From assembly GCF_000763495.1 (NCBI RefSeq), contig NZ_CP009576.1, forward strand, positions 1,436,001-1,500,000: a stretch of DNA of 64,000 nucleotides, given 5' to 3'. The stretch comes from Listeria ivanovii subsp. londoniensis (lineage in GTDB: Bacteria; Bacillota; Bacilli; Lactobacillales; Listeriaceae). Position numbers and translations under genes: made by a program. Of the stretch, positions 7,950 to 16,966 are shown in pieces. Each line of letters opens with the position of its first letter. Positions within the stretch are counted from its first letter, which is position 1. The notes below the pieces were generated by a model. The model did no database searches, had not been told where the DNA came from, and was given only the letters and a program-made list of their open reading frames with translations.

Positions 7950-8132
7950 TTAAAAAGCGGAAATCACTTTAAAGATCCATTTTCCAAAATGGAATAAACG
8001 TGATTTCTGCTTTTTTTCAGTTAAAGGATTTATGTTTTTATGCATGTACTTCCGTTTAAGTAGCGATAATACTGCTAGCAACAAGACGAGTAATCCAGTT
8101 ACAATCAGTCCATTTATAAGCTGTTTAATCAT
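7950..8132 (-). CDS. possible small membrane protein (60 aa)
   Basis: An open frame of 60 codons with one strong hydrophobic segment (residues about 8-26: 'LIVTGLLVLLLAVLSLL') followed by a basic tail, as in small single-span membrane proteins. Against it: no clear ribosome site precedes the ATG at 8132, and the last 20 or so codons coincide with a terminator hairpin. It may be real or a relic. Confidence 0.4.
   Translation of the reverse strand: MIKQLINGLIVTGLLVLLLAVLSLLKRKYMHKNINPLTEKKQKSRLFHFGKWIFKVISAF
7952..8017. terminator. bidirectional intrinsic terminator
   Basis: AAAGCGGAAATCAC pairs with GTGATTTCTGCTTT (8000-8013), an inner CCATTTT/AAAATGG stem is present, and a T7 run follows at 8011-8017. 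It overlaps the 3' end of the possible small membrane-protein gene on the minus strand. Confidence 0.8.
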
Positions 8133-8335
8133 CCATAGGTTTTGAATTTTGGACTTAAAGAAAATACCAAACTTTCAACATTATAAAGCCTTAAGACCCT
8201 TGACAGGAGCAACGTATCCAAGTAGAATGAACCAATCCAAAGCAACCATTCAATTGGAAAATGGTTAAAGTTTTCACAATAAGGGTAAAACTAAGAAGTA
8301 TAAAAATGCTTTTTCAAATAAAAGGAGATAAAACA

Positions 8336-9274
8336 ATGAATGAAAGTGGCACTTTTTTTCCAGTGAGCGTAAAAAAATTTATGGAAAAAGGAATTGCTTC
8401 GTTGTCGAAAGATGAGTTAATGAGCACCCTGCATTATTTGGAGAATGCCTACCATCAAGAACCTTGCAACGAGGAAATTGTACATAGATTAATTCAATTT
8501 TATAATCAAACTGATAAAACAAAAAAAGCGCAAGAAATGGGTCAAAACTTTTTAACAATGAACGGTTATAATAAAGAAATCCTTGGGGAATTATCTGTTA
8601 CCTTTATGAAAGATGATAATATGGATACTTATTTTACTTTAGTTCGTCATTATATAGAAGAAGAAAAAAATGAAGCAAGGGAACAAATTGCCGATAATGT
8701 TATCCAATTTCCAAAACAATTTGTCCCCCGAAAAGATATTCGTGAATTTGCATCTTGGCAAACATCAGAACAACTGGAGTTTTTACAAGAAGCTCGATTT
8801 TTAGAACTGGATGATTTTTTACCGACATTCAAACAATTTCTAGCAGATGAGCATTGTTCACCTTTTGTTCAGTCAATGATTTTTGAACTAATGCAAGAAA
8901 AAGAAATAAATGAAGCAGTCGAAGTGCGGAAAATGGAGAAAAAAGCTTTTTTTAATCCAAGTGAAATTCCAATGTTAGCTGATAATGAATTTGCGCAGGC
9001 GCTTTTTGCAGGCATAGCGGAAGAACTCGAAAATAGTAATCCAAGTTTATTGGAACAAGTTCTAGGAATTATCCAACAACATTTATTTATGCTTTATCCA
9101 TTTGAACTGGAGCCAAAAGATCCGGCGATTTGGATTAATGCCTACTATAAATGGGCGAATGCCATGTATGGCGATAATAGTGTTATTTCGGATGATGTGA
9201 ACCCTGTTTTAGTGGATGGAGCAATTTCGATTATTGAAGAGTTAGAAATCAGGCAGCAAAATTATTTTATATAA
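8336..9274 (+). CDS. TPR-like protein, YsoA/DUF3196-type
   Basis: 312 residues, almost entirely helical, with tetratricopeptide-like repeats in the first third (e.g. 'LHYLENAYHQEPCNEEIVHR', 'KAQEMGQNFLTMNGYNKEIL'). B. subtilis has the TPR protein YsoA at the same position upstream of tig, so this is its probable counterpart; its function is not established. No signal peptide. The start at 8336 follows AAAGGAGAT; the frame is open 25 codons further upstream without a ribosome site. Its gene ends 115 nt before tig. Confidence 0.82.
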   Translation: MNESGTFFPVSVKKFMEKGIASLSKDELMSTLHYLENAYHQEPCNEEIVHRLIQFYNQTDKTKKAQEMGQNFLTMNGYNKEILGELSVTFMKDDNMDTYFTLVRHYIEEEKNEAREQIADNVIQFPKQFVPRKDIREFASWQTSEQLEFLQEARFLELDDFLPTFKQFLADEHCSPFVQSMIFELMQEKEINEAVEVRKMEKKAFFNPSEIPMLADNEFAQALFAGIAEELENSNPSLLEQVLGIIQQHLFMLYPFELEPKDPAIWINAYYKWANAMYGDNSVISDDVNPVLVDGAISIIEELEIRQQNYFI

Positions 9275-9389
9275 TGATATTTGTTGTTTTCAAGTCAGGG
9301 ATATCTGTGTTATTATTAGTGAGTATGGCTGAAACTTGTCATGAGAGTAATTAAATTTGATCTAAATAGATGATGGAGGGAATTATACC

Positions 9390-10673
9390 ATGTCAGTAAA
9401 ATGGGAAAAACAAGAAGGTAACGTTGGAAAACTTACTTTTGAAATTGAACAAGAAAAAGTAAAAGAGGGTTTGGACCGCGCTTTCGTAAAAGTTCGTAAA
9501 ACACTTAACGTACCAGGCTTCCGTAAAGGGAAAGTTCCGCGTCAAATTTTCAACCAACGTTTTGGCGAAGAAGCTCTTTACCAAGATGCACTTGATATCT
9601 TGCTTCCAGAAGTATATTCTGCGGCAATTGATGAAGCTGGAATTGATCCAGTAGATACTCCTCAAGTAAATATTGAGTCTATGGAAAAAGGTGAAACTTG
9701 GGTATTAACAGCTGATGTTACTGTGAAACCTGAAGTGAAGCTTGGAGACTACAAAGGTCTTGAAGTAGAAAAACGCGACGAAGAACTTACAACAGAAGAA
9801 TTAGAAGCAGAACTTAAACAATTACAAGAGCGTCAAGCTGAGTTAGTTGTTAAAGAAGATGCACCAGCTGAAAATGGCGATACTGTTATCCTTGATTTTG
9901 AAGGATTTAAAGACGGAGTAGCTTTTGAAGGCGGACAAGCTGAAAATCACTCATTAGAACTTGGAAGCGGACAATTCATTCCTGGTTTTGAAGAGAAATT
10001 AGTTGGCTTAAAAGCTGGCGATGAAGCGGATATCGAGCTCACTTTCCCTGAAGAATATCATGCGGAAGATTTAGCTGGACAACCAGTAGTTTTCAAAGTG
10101 AAATTACACGAAATTAAAACAAAAGAAGTTCCTACTCTTGATGATGAACTTGCAAAAGACATTGATGAAGAAGTAGAAACTTTAGATGAACTAAAAGAAA
10201 AAATCTCTAATCGTTTACAAGAAGCGAAGAAAGAATCTGTAGCTCAAGCGAAACAAGAAGAAGTTATTGCAAAAGCTGTTGAAAATGCGGAAGTTGATAT
10301 TCCACATGCAATGGTTCATCATGAAGCAGATCATTTAATGAATCACTTCGCACAAGATTTGCAAGCACAAGGACTTACTCCAGAACTTTACTACCAATTT
10401 ACTGGTCAAACAGAAGAAGCAATGCATGCACAAATGGAACAAGACGCTGAAAAACGCGTGAAAATGAACCTAGTGCTTGAAGCCATTGCAGAAGCTGAAA
10501 ACATTGAACCAACGGAAGAAGCTATTGATGAAGAAATTTCTACACTAGCTGAAAAATATGGTATGGAAAAAGATGCTGTTCGTGCTGCACTTGGTGATAT
10601 GAGCGAACTTAAATCAGATCTTAAAATCCGTAAAGCAATTGATGTTTTACTTGATAGCGCAGTGGAAAAATAA
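9390..10673 (+). CDS. tig: trigger factor
   Basis: Ribosome-bound chaperone and peptidyl-prolyl isomerase that shelters nascent chains. It is 427 residues, the usual length. The ribosome-binding signature '[11 protein letters not shown]' is at about residues 43-53, the FKBP-like domain at about 160-245 ('[14 protein letters not shown]', '[17 protein letters not shown]'), and the helical C-terminal domain follows. The start follows GATGGAGGGAAT. Codon use is strongly biased towards the pattern of highly expressed genes. Gene order tig-clpX is conserved in Firmicutes. Confidence 0.97.
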   Translation: MSVKWEKQEGNVGKLTFEIEQEKVKEGLDRAFVKVRKTLNVPGFRKGKVPRQIFNQRFGEEALYQDALDILLPEVYSAAIDEAGIDPVDTPQVNIESMEKGETWVLTADVTVKPEVKLGDYKGLEVEKRDEELTTEELEAELKQLQERQAELVVKEDAPAENGDTVILDFEGFKDGVAFEGGQAENHSLELGSGQFIPGFEEKLVGLKAGDEADIELTFPEEYHAEDLAGQPVVFKVKLHEIKTKEVPTLDDELAKDIDEEVETLDELKEKISNRLQEAKKESVAQAKQEEVIAKAVENAEVDIPHAMVHHEADHLMNHFAQDLQAQGLTPELYYQFTGQTEEAMHAQMEQDAEKRVKMNLVLEAIAEAENIEPTEEAIDEEISTLAEKYGMEKDAVRAALGDMSELKSDLKIRKAIDVLLDSAVEK

Positions 10674-10857
10674 GTTTACATTGGTTTCGATAATTTCATA
10701 AAACAAAGGGGGACATGAGATATACTCGTGTCCTTCTGAATGTAGAAATATGGATACAGATGATTGGCATTTCTAATAAACAAATGCTATCATTAACACA
10801 CGTGGGAAATGCAAAATTGCCTACATGTAACATACCTATGCGAAGGGGTGAAATATT

Positions 10858-12117
10858 ATGTTTAAATTTAACGACGAAAAAGGCCAACTTAAATGCTCCT
10901 TTTGCGGAAAGACTCAAGATCAAGTACGTAAATTAGTGGCTGGTCCAGGTGTTTATATTTGTGATGAATGTATCGAGCTTTGTAATGAAATTATTGAAGA
11001 AGAGCTAGGTATTTCCGAATTTGTTGATTTTGGTGAAGTGCCAAAACCACAAGAAATCCGTCATATATTAAGTGATTATGTTATTGGTCAAGAACGCGCC
11101 AAAAAAGCATTAGCTGTAGCTGTTTACAATCATTATAAACGTATTAACTCTAATGAAACTAAAGAAGATGAAGTGGAACTTTCAAAAAGTAATATTTGTT
11201 TAATTGGTCCAACTGGTAGTGGTAAGACACTCCTTGCTCAAACATTAGCGCGAATTCTTAATGTTCCATTTGCGATTGCAGATGCAACATCACTTACAGA
11301 AGCTGGTTATGTTGGGGAGGATGTCGAAAATATCCTGCTTAAATTAATCCAATCAGCTGATTACGATGTGGAAAAAGCTGAAAAAGGCATCATTTATATT
11401 GATGAAATTGACAAAGTTGCTCGTAAATCTGAAAACCCATCTATTACAAGAGACGTTTCCGGTGAAGGAGTTCAACAAGCCCTACTGAAAATTTTAGAAG
11501 GGACAGTTGCAAGTGTTCCCCCACAAGGTGGTAGAAAACATCCGCATCAAGAATTAATTCAAATTGATACTGGAAATATTCTATTTATCGTCGGTGGTGC
11601 TTTTGATGGCATCGAACAAATTGTTAAAAATCGAATGGGCGAAAAAGTCATTGGATTTGGTACGGATAATGCCAAACTCAAAGAAGATGAAACTTATTTA
11701 TCTCGTGTTGTACCAGAAGATTTATTGAAATTCGGCTTAATTCCTGAATTCATAGGTCGTCTACCTGTTATTGCAACCCTTGAGCAATTAGATGAAGCTG
11801 CTCTTGTTTCGATTTTAACAGAACCCAAAAATGCACTAGTAAAACAATATAAACGTATGTTAGAACTTGATGATGTAGAACTTGAATTTGAGCCAGAAGC
11901 GTTAATCGAAATTGCAAAAGAAGCAATTGAACGCAAAACTGGTGCTCGTGGTCTTCGTTCTATTATTGAGCAGATTATGCTAGAAGTAATGTTTGAAATC
12001 CCGTCTCGTGATGATATTACCAAATGTATTATTACTGAAAAAGCAGCACGAGGAGAAGAAGAGCCACAACTCCAATTAGAAGATGGTTCGATTATCCCAA
12101 TTAAAACATCAGCATGA
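10858..12117 (+). CDS. clpX: ATP-dependent Clp protease ATP-binding subunit ClpX
   Basis: AAA+ unfoldase that feeds substrates to ClpP. It has 419 residues. The N-terminal C4 zinc finger is visible (Cys13, Cys16, then CDEC), followed by Walker A GPTGSGKT, Walker B 'IIYIDEIDK', the IGF-type ClpP loop ('VIGFGTD') and the sensor-2 region 'TGARGLR'. The start at 10858 follows GAAGGGGTG. The 184-nt gap after tig probably contains its own promoter. An overlapping frame at 10715-10936 is spurious. Confidence 0.97.
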   Translation: MFKFNDEKGQLKCSFCGKTQDQVRKLVAGPGVYICDECIELCNEIIEEELGISEFVDFGEVPKPQEIRHILSDYVIGQERAKKALAVAVYNHYKRINSNETKEDEVELSKSNICLIGPTGSGKTLLAQTLARILNVPFAIADATSLTEAGYVGEDVENILLKLIQSADYDVEKAEKGIIYIDEIDKVARKSENPSITRDVSGEGVQQALLKILEGTVASVPPQGGRKHPHQELIQIDTGNILFIVGGAFDGIEQIVKNRMGEKVIGFGTDNAKLKEDETYLSRVVPEDLLKFGLIPEFIGRLPVIATLEQLDEAALVSILTEPKNALVKQYKRMLELDDVELEFEPEALIEIAKEAIERKTGARGLRSIIEQIMLEVMFEIPSRDDITKCIITEKAARGEEEPQLQLEDGSIIPIKTSA

Positions 12118-12122
12118 TTTGG

Positions 12123-12151
12123 ATGCGCGTCATAATTGGCGCGCATTTTTT
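12123..12151 (+). terminator. clpX terminator
   Basis: ATGCGCG (12123-12129) pairs with CGCGCAT (12140-12146), followed by a T-run. A second hairpin, AAGCCAG/CTGGCTT at about 12157-12188, lies just downstream. Confidence 0.85.
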
Positions 12152-12193
12152 CCATTAAGCCAGCTTTTTTATTATAACTTCTGGCTTGTTTCA

Positions 12194-12202
12194 TGCTATA
12201 CT
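12194..12202 (+). promoter_or_regulatory. extended -10 promoter of sipX
   Basis: TGCTATACT is an extended -10 element; no good -35 box lies 17 bp upstream. It lies 33 nt before the sipX start, after the clpX terminator. Confidence 0.5.
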
Positions 12203-12234
12203 TTATTAATATTAGTTGGAGAGGATAAAAAGAC

Positions 12235-12801
12235 ATGAAAAGTGAAAATAAATTTTTTTCAGGGGCATTTGGATGGATTAAAATAATTGTCATTGCACTT
12301 GTGTTAGCTTTTGGTATTCGCTATTTTTTAATTTCTCCAGTGACAGTTAACGGGAAGTCAATGGATCCAACGCTTCATGACGGAGAGCACTTGTTCATCA
12401 ACAAAGTATCTGATCCGAAACGTTTTGATATTATTGTATTCCCTGCACCTGATGAGGAAAATGCAGAATATATCAAACGCGTAATTGGTCTTCCAGGTGA
12501 TAAAGTTGAATATAAGAAAGATCAATTGTACATTAATGGCAAAGCATATGATGAACCCTATTTAGATTCAGAAAAAGCCGCACTACAAACGGGTTATTTA
12601 ACAACGAGTGATAAAGGGGATCCAGATTTTACGATGGCTGATATTCCAGGATCTGATGGTTCGCTCACCGTACCGAAAGGAAAGCTATTTGTACTTGGTG
12701 ATAATCGACAAGTAAGTAAAGATAGTCGCTATATTGGTTTTATTTCCCAAAATAGTGTGCTGGGGAAAGTCATCTCGTTTGGGAAATCTTTACAACGTTA
12801 A
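12235..12801 (+). CDS. sipX: type I signal peptidase SipX
   Basis: First of three tandem type I signal peptidases, which cut signal peptides from secreted preproteins outside the membrane. 188 residues with one N-terminal membrane anchor (about 15-35), box B 'NGKSMDPTLHDGE' with the catalytic Ser, box D 'YIKRVIGLPGD' with the general-base Lys, and box E 'GDNRQVSKDSR'. The start follows GGAGAGG. The tandem arrangement sipX-sipY-sipZ is known from Listeria. Confidence 0.95.
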   Translation: MKSENKFFSGAFGWIKIIVIALVLAFGIRYFLISPVTVNGKSMDPTLHDGEHLFINKVSDPKRFDIIVFPAPDEENAEYIKRVIGLPGDKVEYKKDQLYINGKAYDEPYLDSEKAALQTGYLTTSDKGDPDFTMADIPGSDGSLTVPKGKLFVLGDNRQVSKDSRYIGFISQNSVLGKVISFGKSLQR

Positions 12802-12834
12802 TTAATGCTGCGGTAAGTCTAGGAGGAAACATAG

Positions 12835-13404
12835 ATGGTAAAAAATGAATCAAAAACTTCCAAGAAAAAAAGTGGAGCACAGCAATTATTAAGCTGGGTA
12901 TTAGTTATTGTGGTTGCACTAGCAATAGCTTTAGTAGTTCGTAACTTTGTTATTGCACCTGTAAAAGTAGAAGGTACATCTATGGTCCCGACTTATCAAG
13001 ATGGTGACAGGATTTTTATTGAAAAAATAACTAATCCAGACCGTTTTGATATCATCGTGTTTGATGAGCCTCCGATGATTGGAACAGGAGAACACTTTAT
13101 CAAACGAGTAATTGGAGTTCCCGGAGATAAAATAGCCTTTAAAAATGGAGAATTATACTTAAATGGGAAACGAAAAGTAGAAAGTTACTTACCGGAAGGC
13201 ACATTAACTTTATGGAACCCGGATCCAACACAAAAACCTTATATAGCAGACTATACTTTAGAAGATATGACTGGTGAGAGCACAGTGCCAGAAGGGAAAT
13301 TATTTGTACTTGGTGACAACCGTGGAGGAAGTTCAGATAGTCGAGTTTTTGGATTTATTGATGATTCAACTGTGAATGGCACGGTTTTACAATTTGGAAA
13401 TTAA
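12835..13404 (+). CDS. sipY: type I signal peptidase SipY
   Basis: Second of the tandem signal peptidases: 189 residues, N-terminal anchor at about 20-40, catalytic Ser in 'EGTSMVPTYQDGD', catalytic Lys in 'FIKRVIGVPGD' and C-terminal 'GDNRGGSSDSR'. It differs from its neighbours in the loop between the two catalytic boxes, which suggests a different preference for preproteins (inference). Strong ribosome site AGGAGG. It lies 33 nt after sipX with no terminator between, so the two are probably cotranscribed. Confidence 0.95.
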   Translation: MVKNESKTSKKKSGAQQLLSWVLVIVVALAIALVVRNFVIAPVKVEGTSMVPTYQDGDRIFIEKITNPDRFDIIVFDEPPMIGTGEHFIKRVIGVPGDKIAFKNGELYLNGKRKVESYLPEGTLTLWNPDPTQKPYIADYTLEDMTGESTVPEGKLFVLGDNRGGSSDSRVFGFIDDSTVNGTVLQFGN

Positions 13405-13406
13405 CT

Positions 13407-13441
13407 AGAAATCCGTGGAAGCTACTTTTTCACGGATTTCT
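13407..13441. terminator. strong hairpin between sipY and sipZ, no T-tail
   Basis: AGAAATCCGTG (13407-13417) pairs perfectly with CACGGATTTCT (13431-13441). No T-run follows, so it may be a partial terminator or an mRNA stability or processing element rather than a full stop. Confidence 0.5.
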
Positions 13442-13505
13442 CTATTAAATGAACCTTTTTTCGTTTATAATAAAACTATTAGTAAAAATAGGGCGGTGCA
13501 ACTTC

Positions 13506-14048
13506 TTGAAAGAAAAGAATTTAAAACGGTTATGGTCTTGGATTTGGGCGGCTGTTTTAGCAGTATTAATTGCTGTTATTATCCGTTTTTATTTGTTTGT
13601 CCCTATTCTAGTTGATGGAATTTCGATGATGCCAACACTTCATAATGATGACCGTGTAATTATTAATCGATTTGGGCATGTAGATCGTTTTGATGTCATC
13701 GTTTTTCGCGAAAATGATGGGAAAGAGTATATTAAACGCGTAATAGGACTTCCTGGTGATACAGTGGAATACAAGGCGGATCAGCTCTACATTAATGGTG
13801 AAAAATATGATGAGCCGTATTTAGATACTTATAAAGAGAAACTCAAAGATGGCTATTTGACAGATGACTACAGTTCAAAAGATCAGTTAGATGGTGGTAA
13901 GATTCCAACAGATACTTACTTTGTCTTAGGAGATAATCGCCGAGCAAGTAAGGATAGCAGAATAATCGGCCCAATCCCGCTAAACAAAGTGCTAGGAACA
14001 ACACCAATTTGTTACTGGCCAATTGAAAATGCCAAACTTATAGATTAG
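13506..14048 (+). CDS. sipZ: type I signal peptidase SipZ
   Basis: Third tandem signal peptidase, 180 residues from the TTG at 13506, which follows GGGCGGTG. The longer frame to 13449 has no ribosome site. Membrane anchor near residues 8-28, catalytic Ser in 'DGISMMPTLHNDD', catalytic Lys in 'YIKRVIGLPGD', box E 'GDNRRASKDSR'. It is closer in sequence to SipX than to SipY. In L. monocytogenes SipZ is described as the main secretion signal peptidase (established knowledge). Followed after 9 nt by rbgA. Confidence 0.94.
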   Translation: MKEKNLKRLWSWIWAAVLAVLIAVIIRFYLFVPILVDGISMMPTLHNDDRVIINRFGHVDRFDVIVFRENDGKEYIKRVIGLPGDTVEYKADQLYINGEKYDEPYLDTYKEKLKDGYLTDDYSSKDQLDGGKIPTDTYFVLGDNRRASKDSRIIGPIPLNKVLGTTPICYWPIENAKLID

Positions 14049-14057
14049 GAGTAAATA

Positions 14058-14921
14058 ATGACAATTCAGTGGTTCCCAGGTCATATGGCCAAAGCTCGTC
14101 GTGAAGTAACGGAAAAATTAAAGCTAGTAGATGTAATTTTTGAGTTAGTGGATGCACGAATTCCACTTTCTTCTTCTAATCCAATGTTAGAAGAAATTAT
14201 TCATCAAAAAAGACGAGTTATTATTTTAAATAAAGCAGATACAGCTGATGAGAAAACGACGAAAGAATGGATTGACTATTTTGCGGAAAAAGGCTTGCCG
14301 GCAGTGGCTGTCAATGCACAAGAAGGGAAAGGCCTATTCAAAATTGAACAAGCGGCTGAAAAATTAATGGCTGAAAAATTTGATCGTCTAAGAAGTAAAG
14401 GGATGAAACCAAGAGCTATTCGTGCAATGATTTTAGGGATTCCAAATGTTGGAAAATCTACTTTAATTAATCGATTAGCGAAAAAAAATATCGCACGTAC
14501 TGGTAATAAACCTGGTGTTACTAAAGCTCAGCAATGGATTAAAGTTGGAAAAACGCTGGAGCTTTTAGATACACCTGGGATACTCTGGCCAAAATTTGAA
14601 GACCAAGAAATTGGTTACAAATTAGCTTTAACGGGCGCTATAAAAGATGATTTACTTCAAATGGAAGAAATTGCTGGCTACGGACTTCGCTTTTTAGAGC
14701 AGCATTATCCAGATCGACTTGAAAACTGGCTAAAAGTGGAGAAAGTTTCAGAAAATCCGATTGAAACACTTGCTTTCATTGCAGAAAAAAGAGGGCTTTT
14801 AGATCGATATAATGATCCGGATTATTCACGTGCGGCAGAAACCGTCGTTCGAGAAATTCGTCAGCAAAAATTAGGGAGAATGTCATTTGATTTCCCTAAC
14901 TGGGAAGAAGATATCGAATGA
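14058..14921 (+). CDS. rbgA: ribosome biogenesis GTPase RbgA (YlqF)
   Basis: Circularly permuted GTPase that acts late in 50S subunit maturation. In the 287 residues the G motifs appear in permuted order: G4 'LNKAD', then G1 'GIPNVGKST' and G3 'DTPG'. The N-terminus '[11 protein letters not shown]' is diagnostic of the YlqF family. A helical C-terminal RNA-binding region follows. It overlaps rnhB by 4 nt (ATGA), as in other Firmicutes. Confidence 0.96.
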   Translation: MTIQWFPGHMAKARREVTEKLKLVDVIFELVDARIPLSSSNPMLEEIIHQKRRVIILNKADTADEKTTKEWIDYFAEKGLPAVAVNAQEGKGLFKIEQAAEKLMAEKFDRLRSKGMKPRAIRAMILGIPNVGKSTLINRLAKKNIARTGNKPGVTKAQQWIKVGKTLELLDTPGILWPKFEDQEIGYKLALTGAIKDDLLQMEEIAGYGLRFLEQHYPDRLENWLKVEKVSENPIETLAFIAEKRGLLDRYNDPDYSRAAETVVREIRQQKLGRMSFDFPNWEEDIE

Positions 14922-15703
14922 GTGAATCTATTTCTGATATTAAAAAAAAGCTAGGGCAACTCACTTCTGTTAAAGATCCTTATTTTCAATTATGTCTACA
15001 AGATGAACGAAAAGGAGTTCAAAAGTTACTTAAATCCGTTCAGAAAAAATGGGAAAAAGAAGCCCAATTAAGTAAAAAACTACTGGAAATGAAACAATAC
15101 GAAACGGATTTGTATAAGCGAGGAGTTAAATATATTGCTGGTGTAGACGAAGTAGGTAGAGGGCCGCTCGCTGGTCCAGTAGTTGCCGCTGCAGTCATTT
15201 TACCAGAGCATTTTTCGGTTATTGGAATTAATGACTCTAAACAGTTGAGTGAAGCAAAACGAGATATTCTTTTTGACTTAATAACAGAACAAGCACTCGC
15301 AGTCGGTATAGGTATTATCGAACATGATGTTATTGATCAAGTAAATATTTATGAAGCAACAAAATTAGCGATGCGGAAGGCTCTAGACGAGTTGAATCCA
15401 AAACCGGATTTCGTTTTAATTGATGCGATGCCACTAAAATATACAGAATCTGAACTATCCTTAAACAAAGGAGATACGAAGAGTATTTCGATTGCAGCAG
15501 CTTCAATAATTGCCAAAGTAACAAGAGATAAGCTCATGAAAGAATACGAAAAAACTTATCCAGGCTATGATTTTGCGAGTAATATGGGATACGGCACGAA
15601 AAAACATTTGTATGGTTTAGATACAATTGGAATTTGTCCAATTCACCGTTTGAGTTTTTCTCCAGTAAAAGAAGCAAAGTCACATTTTGATAGTATAAAA
15701 TAA
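14918..15703 (+). CDS. rnhB: ribonuclease HII
   Basis: Removes RNA from RNA/DNA hybrids and single ribonucleotides from DNA. 261 residues: a helical N-terminal extension of about 70 residues, usual in Firmicute RNase HII, and then the catalytic domain with '[16 protein letters not shown]' (DEG metal-binding motif), 'DSKQLSE' and '[10 protein letters not shown]'. The start overlaps the rbgA stop codon as ATGA. A terminator follows at 15719. Confidence 0.95.
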   Translation: MSESISDIKKKLGQLTSVKDPYFQLCLQDERKGVQKLLKSVQKKWEKEAQLSKKLLEMKQYETDLYKRGVKYIAGVDEVGRGPLAGPVVAAAVILPEHFSVIGINDSKQLSEAKRDILFDLITEQALAVGIGIIEHDVIDQVNIYEATKLAMRKALDELNPKPDFVLIDAMPLKYTESELSLNKGDTKSISIAAASIIAKVTRDKLMKEYEKTYPGYDFASNMGYGTKKHLYGLDTIGICPIHRLSFSPVKEAKSHFDSIK

Positions 15704-15718
15704 CTTAATTACTATAAT

Positions 15719-15757
15719 AAAAAGCTTATTTTCTTCATTGAAAATAGGCTTTTTTTA
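15719..15757 (+). terminator. rnhB terminator
   Basis: AAAGCTTATTTTC (15721-15733) pairs with GAAAATAGGCTTT (15740-15752), followed by a T-run. Confidence 0.85.
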
Positions 15758-15836
15758 GCTGGAAAAGGTATTTTAGCGATTGTACAAATAGACCAGATAT
15801 TTGTACACTGGGGTTAACTACTAGGAGGTGCACTTA

Positions 15837-16697
15837 TTGAATTTTAAAGAACGAATCGCATGGTTGAAAATTGCGAGTTGCCAGTCAATCTCTGCTAAAA
15901 AAAGAGCTGAAATTTGGCAGAATCTTTCTGACTTTGACCATTGGGAAATGCAAACAGAAGAATTTGTTGCTCACTTTTTTAATGAGGACAAAGCTAGCCA
16001 AGTAATTGGTGAGTTGGAATGTGCCGAAGTATTTTCTGACGATGAAATAACGATTATATATATACTTGATGATAATTACCCACCTTTATTAAAAGAAATT
16101 TATGAAGCACCACCACTTTTATTTTGCAAAGGAAATATTAACTTATTTCAAGAGCAAGCGATTGCTGTGGTTGGGACAAGGCGGATGAGCGACTATGGTC
16201 GAAAAGCCTGCAAGACAATTGTAGGAGAGCTGGCCCATCAAAGTTTGACAATTGTTAGTGGGCTCGCCAATGGAATAGATACAGAGGCACATATGGCTTC
16301 TTTGGGAATTAATAAAAATACCATCGCGGTACTAGGTTCGGGAATAAAGAATATTTACCCTAAAAAGAACACGCTGCTTGCGGAAGAAATATCACAGAAA
16401 GGTTTGCTTATAAGTGAATATTTGCCTAACGAAGCAGCAAGGCGTTGGTATTTCCCTGAACGCAATCGGATTATTAGCGGACTAGCACTAGGAACGGTAA
16501 TAATTGAAGCTGCCGAAAGAAGTGGCTCACTTATCACAGCTGATTTTGCCCTTGAACAAAATCGACAAGTTTTTGCTGTTCCAGGCAACATTTTTATCGA
16601 CACTTGGAGGGGGACGAATAACCTAATTCAAGAAGGAGCAAAATTGGTTACAAATGGAAACAATATAATAGAAGAATTTTTTCAAATCAGCCATTAA
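15837..16697 (+). CDS. dprA: DNA processing protein DprA/Smf
   Basis: Binds incoming single-stranded DNA and loads RecA during transformation. 286 residues with the Rossmann-like DprA core: 'VVGTRRMSDYGRKA', 'TIVSGLANGIDTEAH', 'VLGSGIKNIYP', 'RNRIISGLALGTVIIEA' and 'SGSLITADFALEQ'. The TTG start at 15837 is placed 8 nt after AGGAGG; the in-frame GTG at 15828 overlaps that ribosome site. It is located before topA as in B. subtilis. Confidence 0.94.
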   Translation: MNFKERIAWLKIASCQSISAKKRAEIWQNLSDFDHWEMQTEEFVAHFFNEDKASQVIGELECAEVFSDDEITIIYILDDNYPPLLKEIYEAPPLLFCKGNINLFQEQAIAVVGTRRMSDYGRKACKTIVGELAHQSLTIVSGLANGIDTEAHMASLGINKNTIAVLGSGIKNIYPKKNTLLAEEISQKGLLISEYLPNEAARRWYFPERNRIISGLALGTVIIEAAERSGSLITADFALEQNRQVFAVPGNIFIDTWRGTNNLIQEGAKLVTNGNNIIEEFFQISH

Positions 16698-16736
16698 AAG
16701 CAGTGAAATTACCTTTTCTGAGTGATTTGACTTGCA

Positions 16737-16765
16737 TTTCCTGATTTTTTAAGATAAGTTTGCTA
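16737..16765 (+). promoter_or_regulatory. SigA-type promoter upstream of topA
   Basis: TTGACT (16737-16742), 17-bp spacer, TAAGAT (16760-16765). It would give a leader of about 195 nt before topA. Confidence 0.5.
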
Positions 16766-16966
16766 AAGAAAGCTGAAAAAAATATAAAATAATGACTTTT
16801 TAATTAAAGCCATTGACAAACTCAGTAGGAAGGGCTAATATTTATTACTGAATTATGTGAAAAGTCAGCAATGCAAACTTATTGAACGCGAGGCTAGGAC
16901 TGTAATCTTTTTATTGCAACTAGTAAAGCCCGTGTATTGACCCAAATCAGGGAGGAATATATTAAT

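Noticed and set aside
10715-10936. Open frames on both strands between tig and clpX
   Set aside because: They overlap the clpX start, have no ribosome site and no recognisable protein; the region is better read as the clpX promoter and leader.
11694-12293. 199-codon minus-strand frame across the clpX 3' end and sipX start
   Set aside because: It lies over two well-supported genes and crosses the clpX terminator hairpin; low-complexity Ser-rich translation typical of an antisense shadow.
16355-16603. Minus-strand frame inside dprA and similar frames inside topA, glnA, parC and frr
   Set aside because: Fully inside strongly conserved genes on the opposite strand, without ribosome sites.
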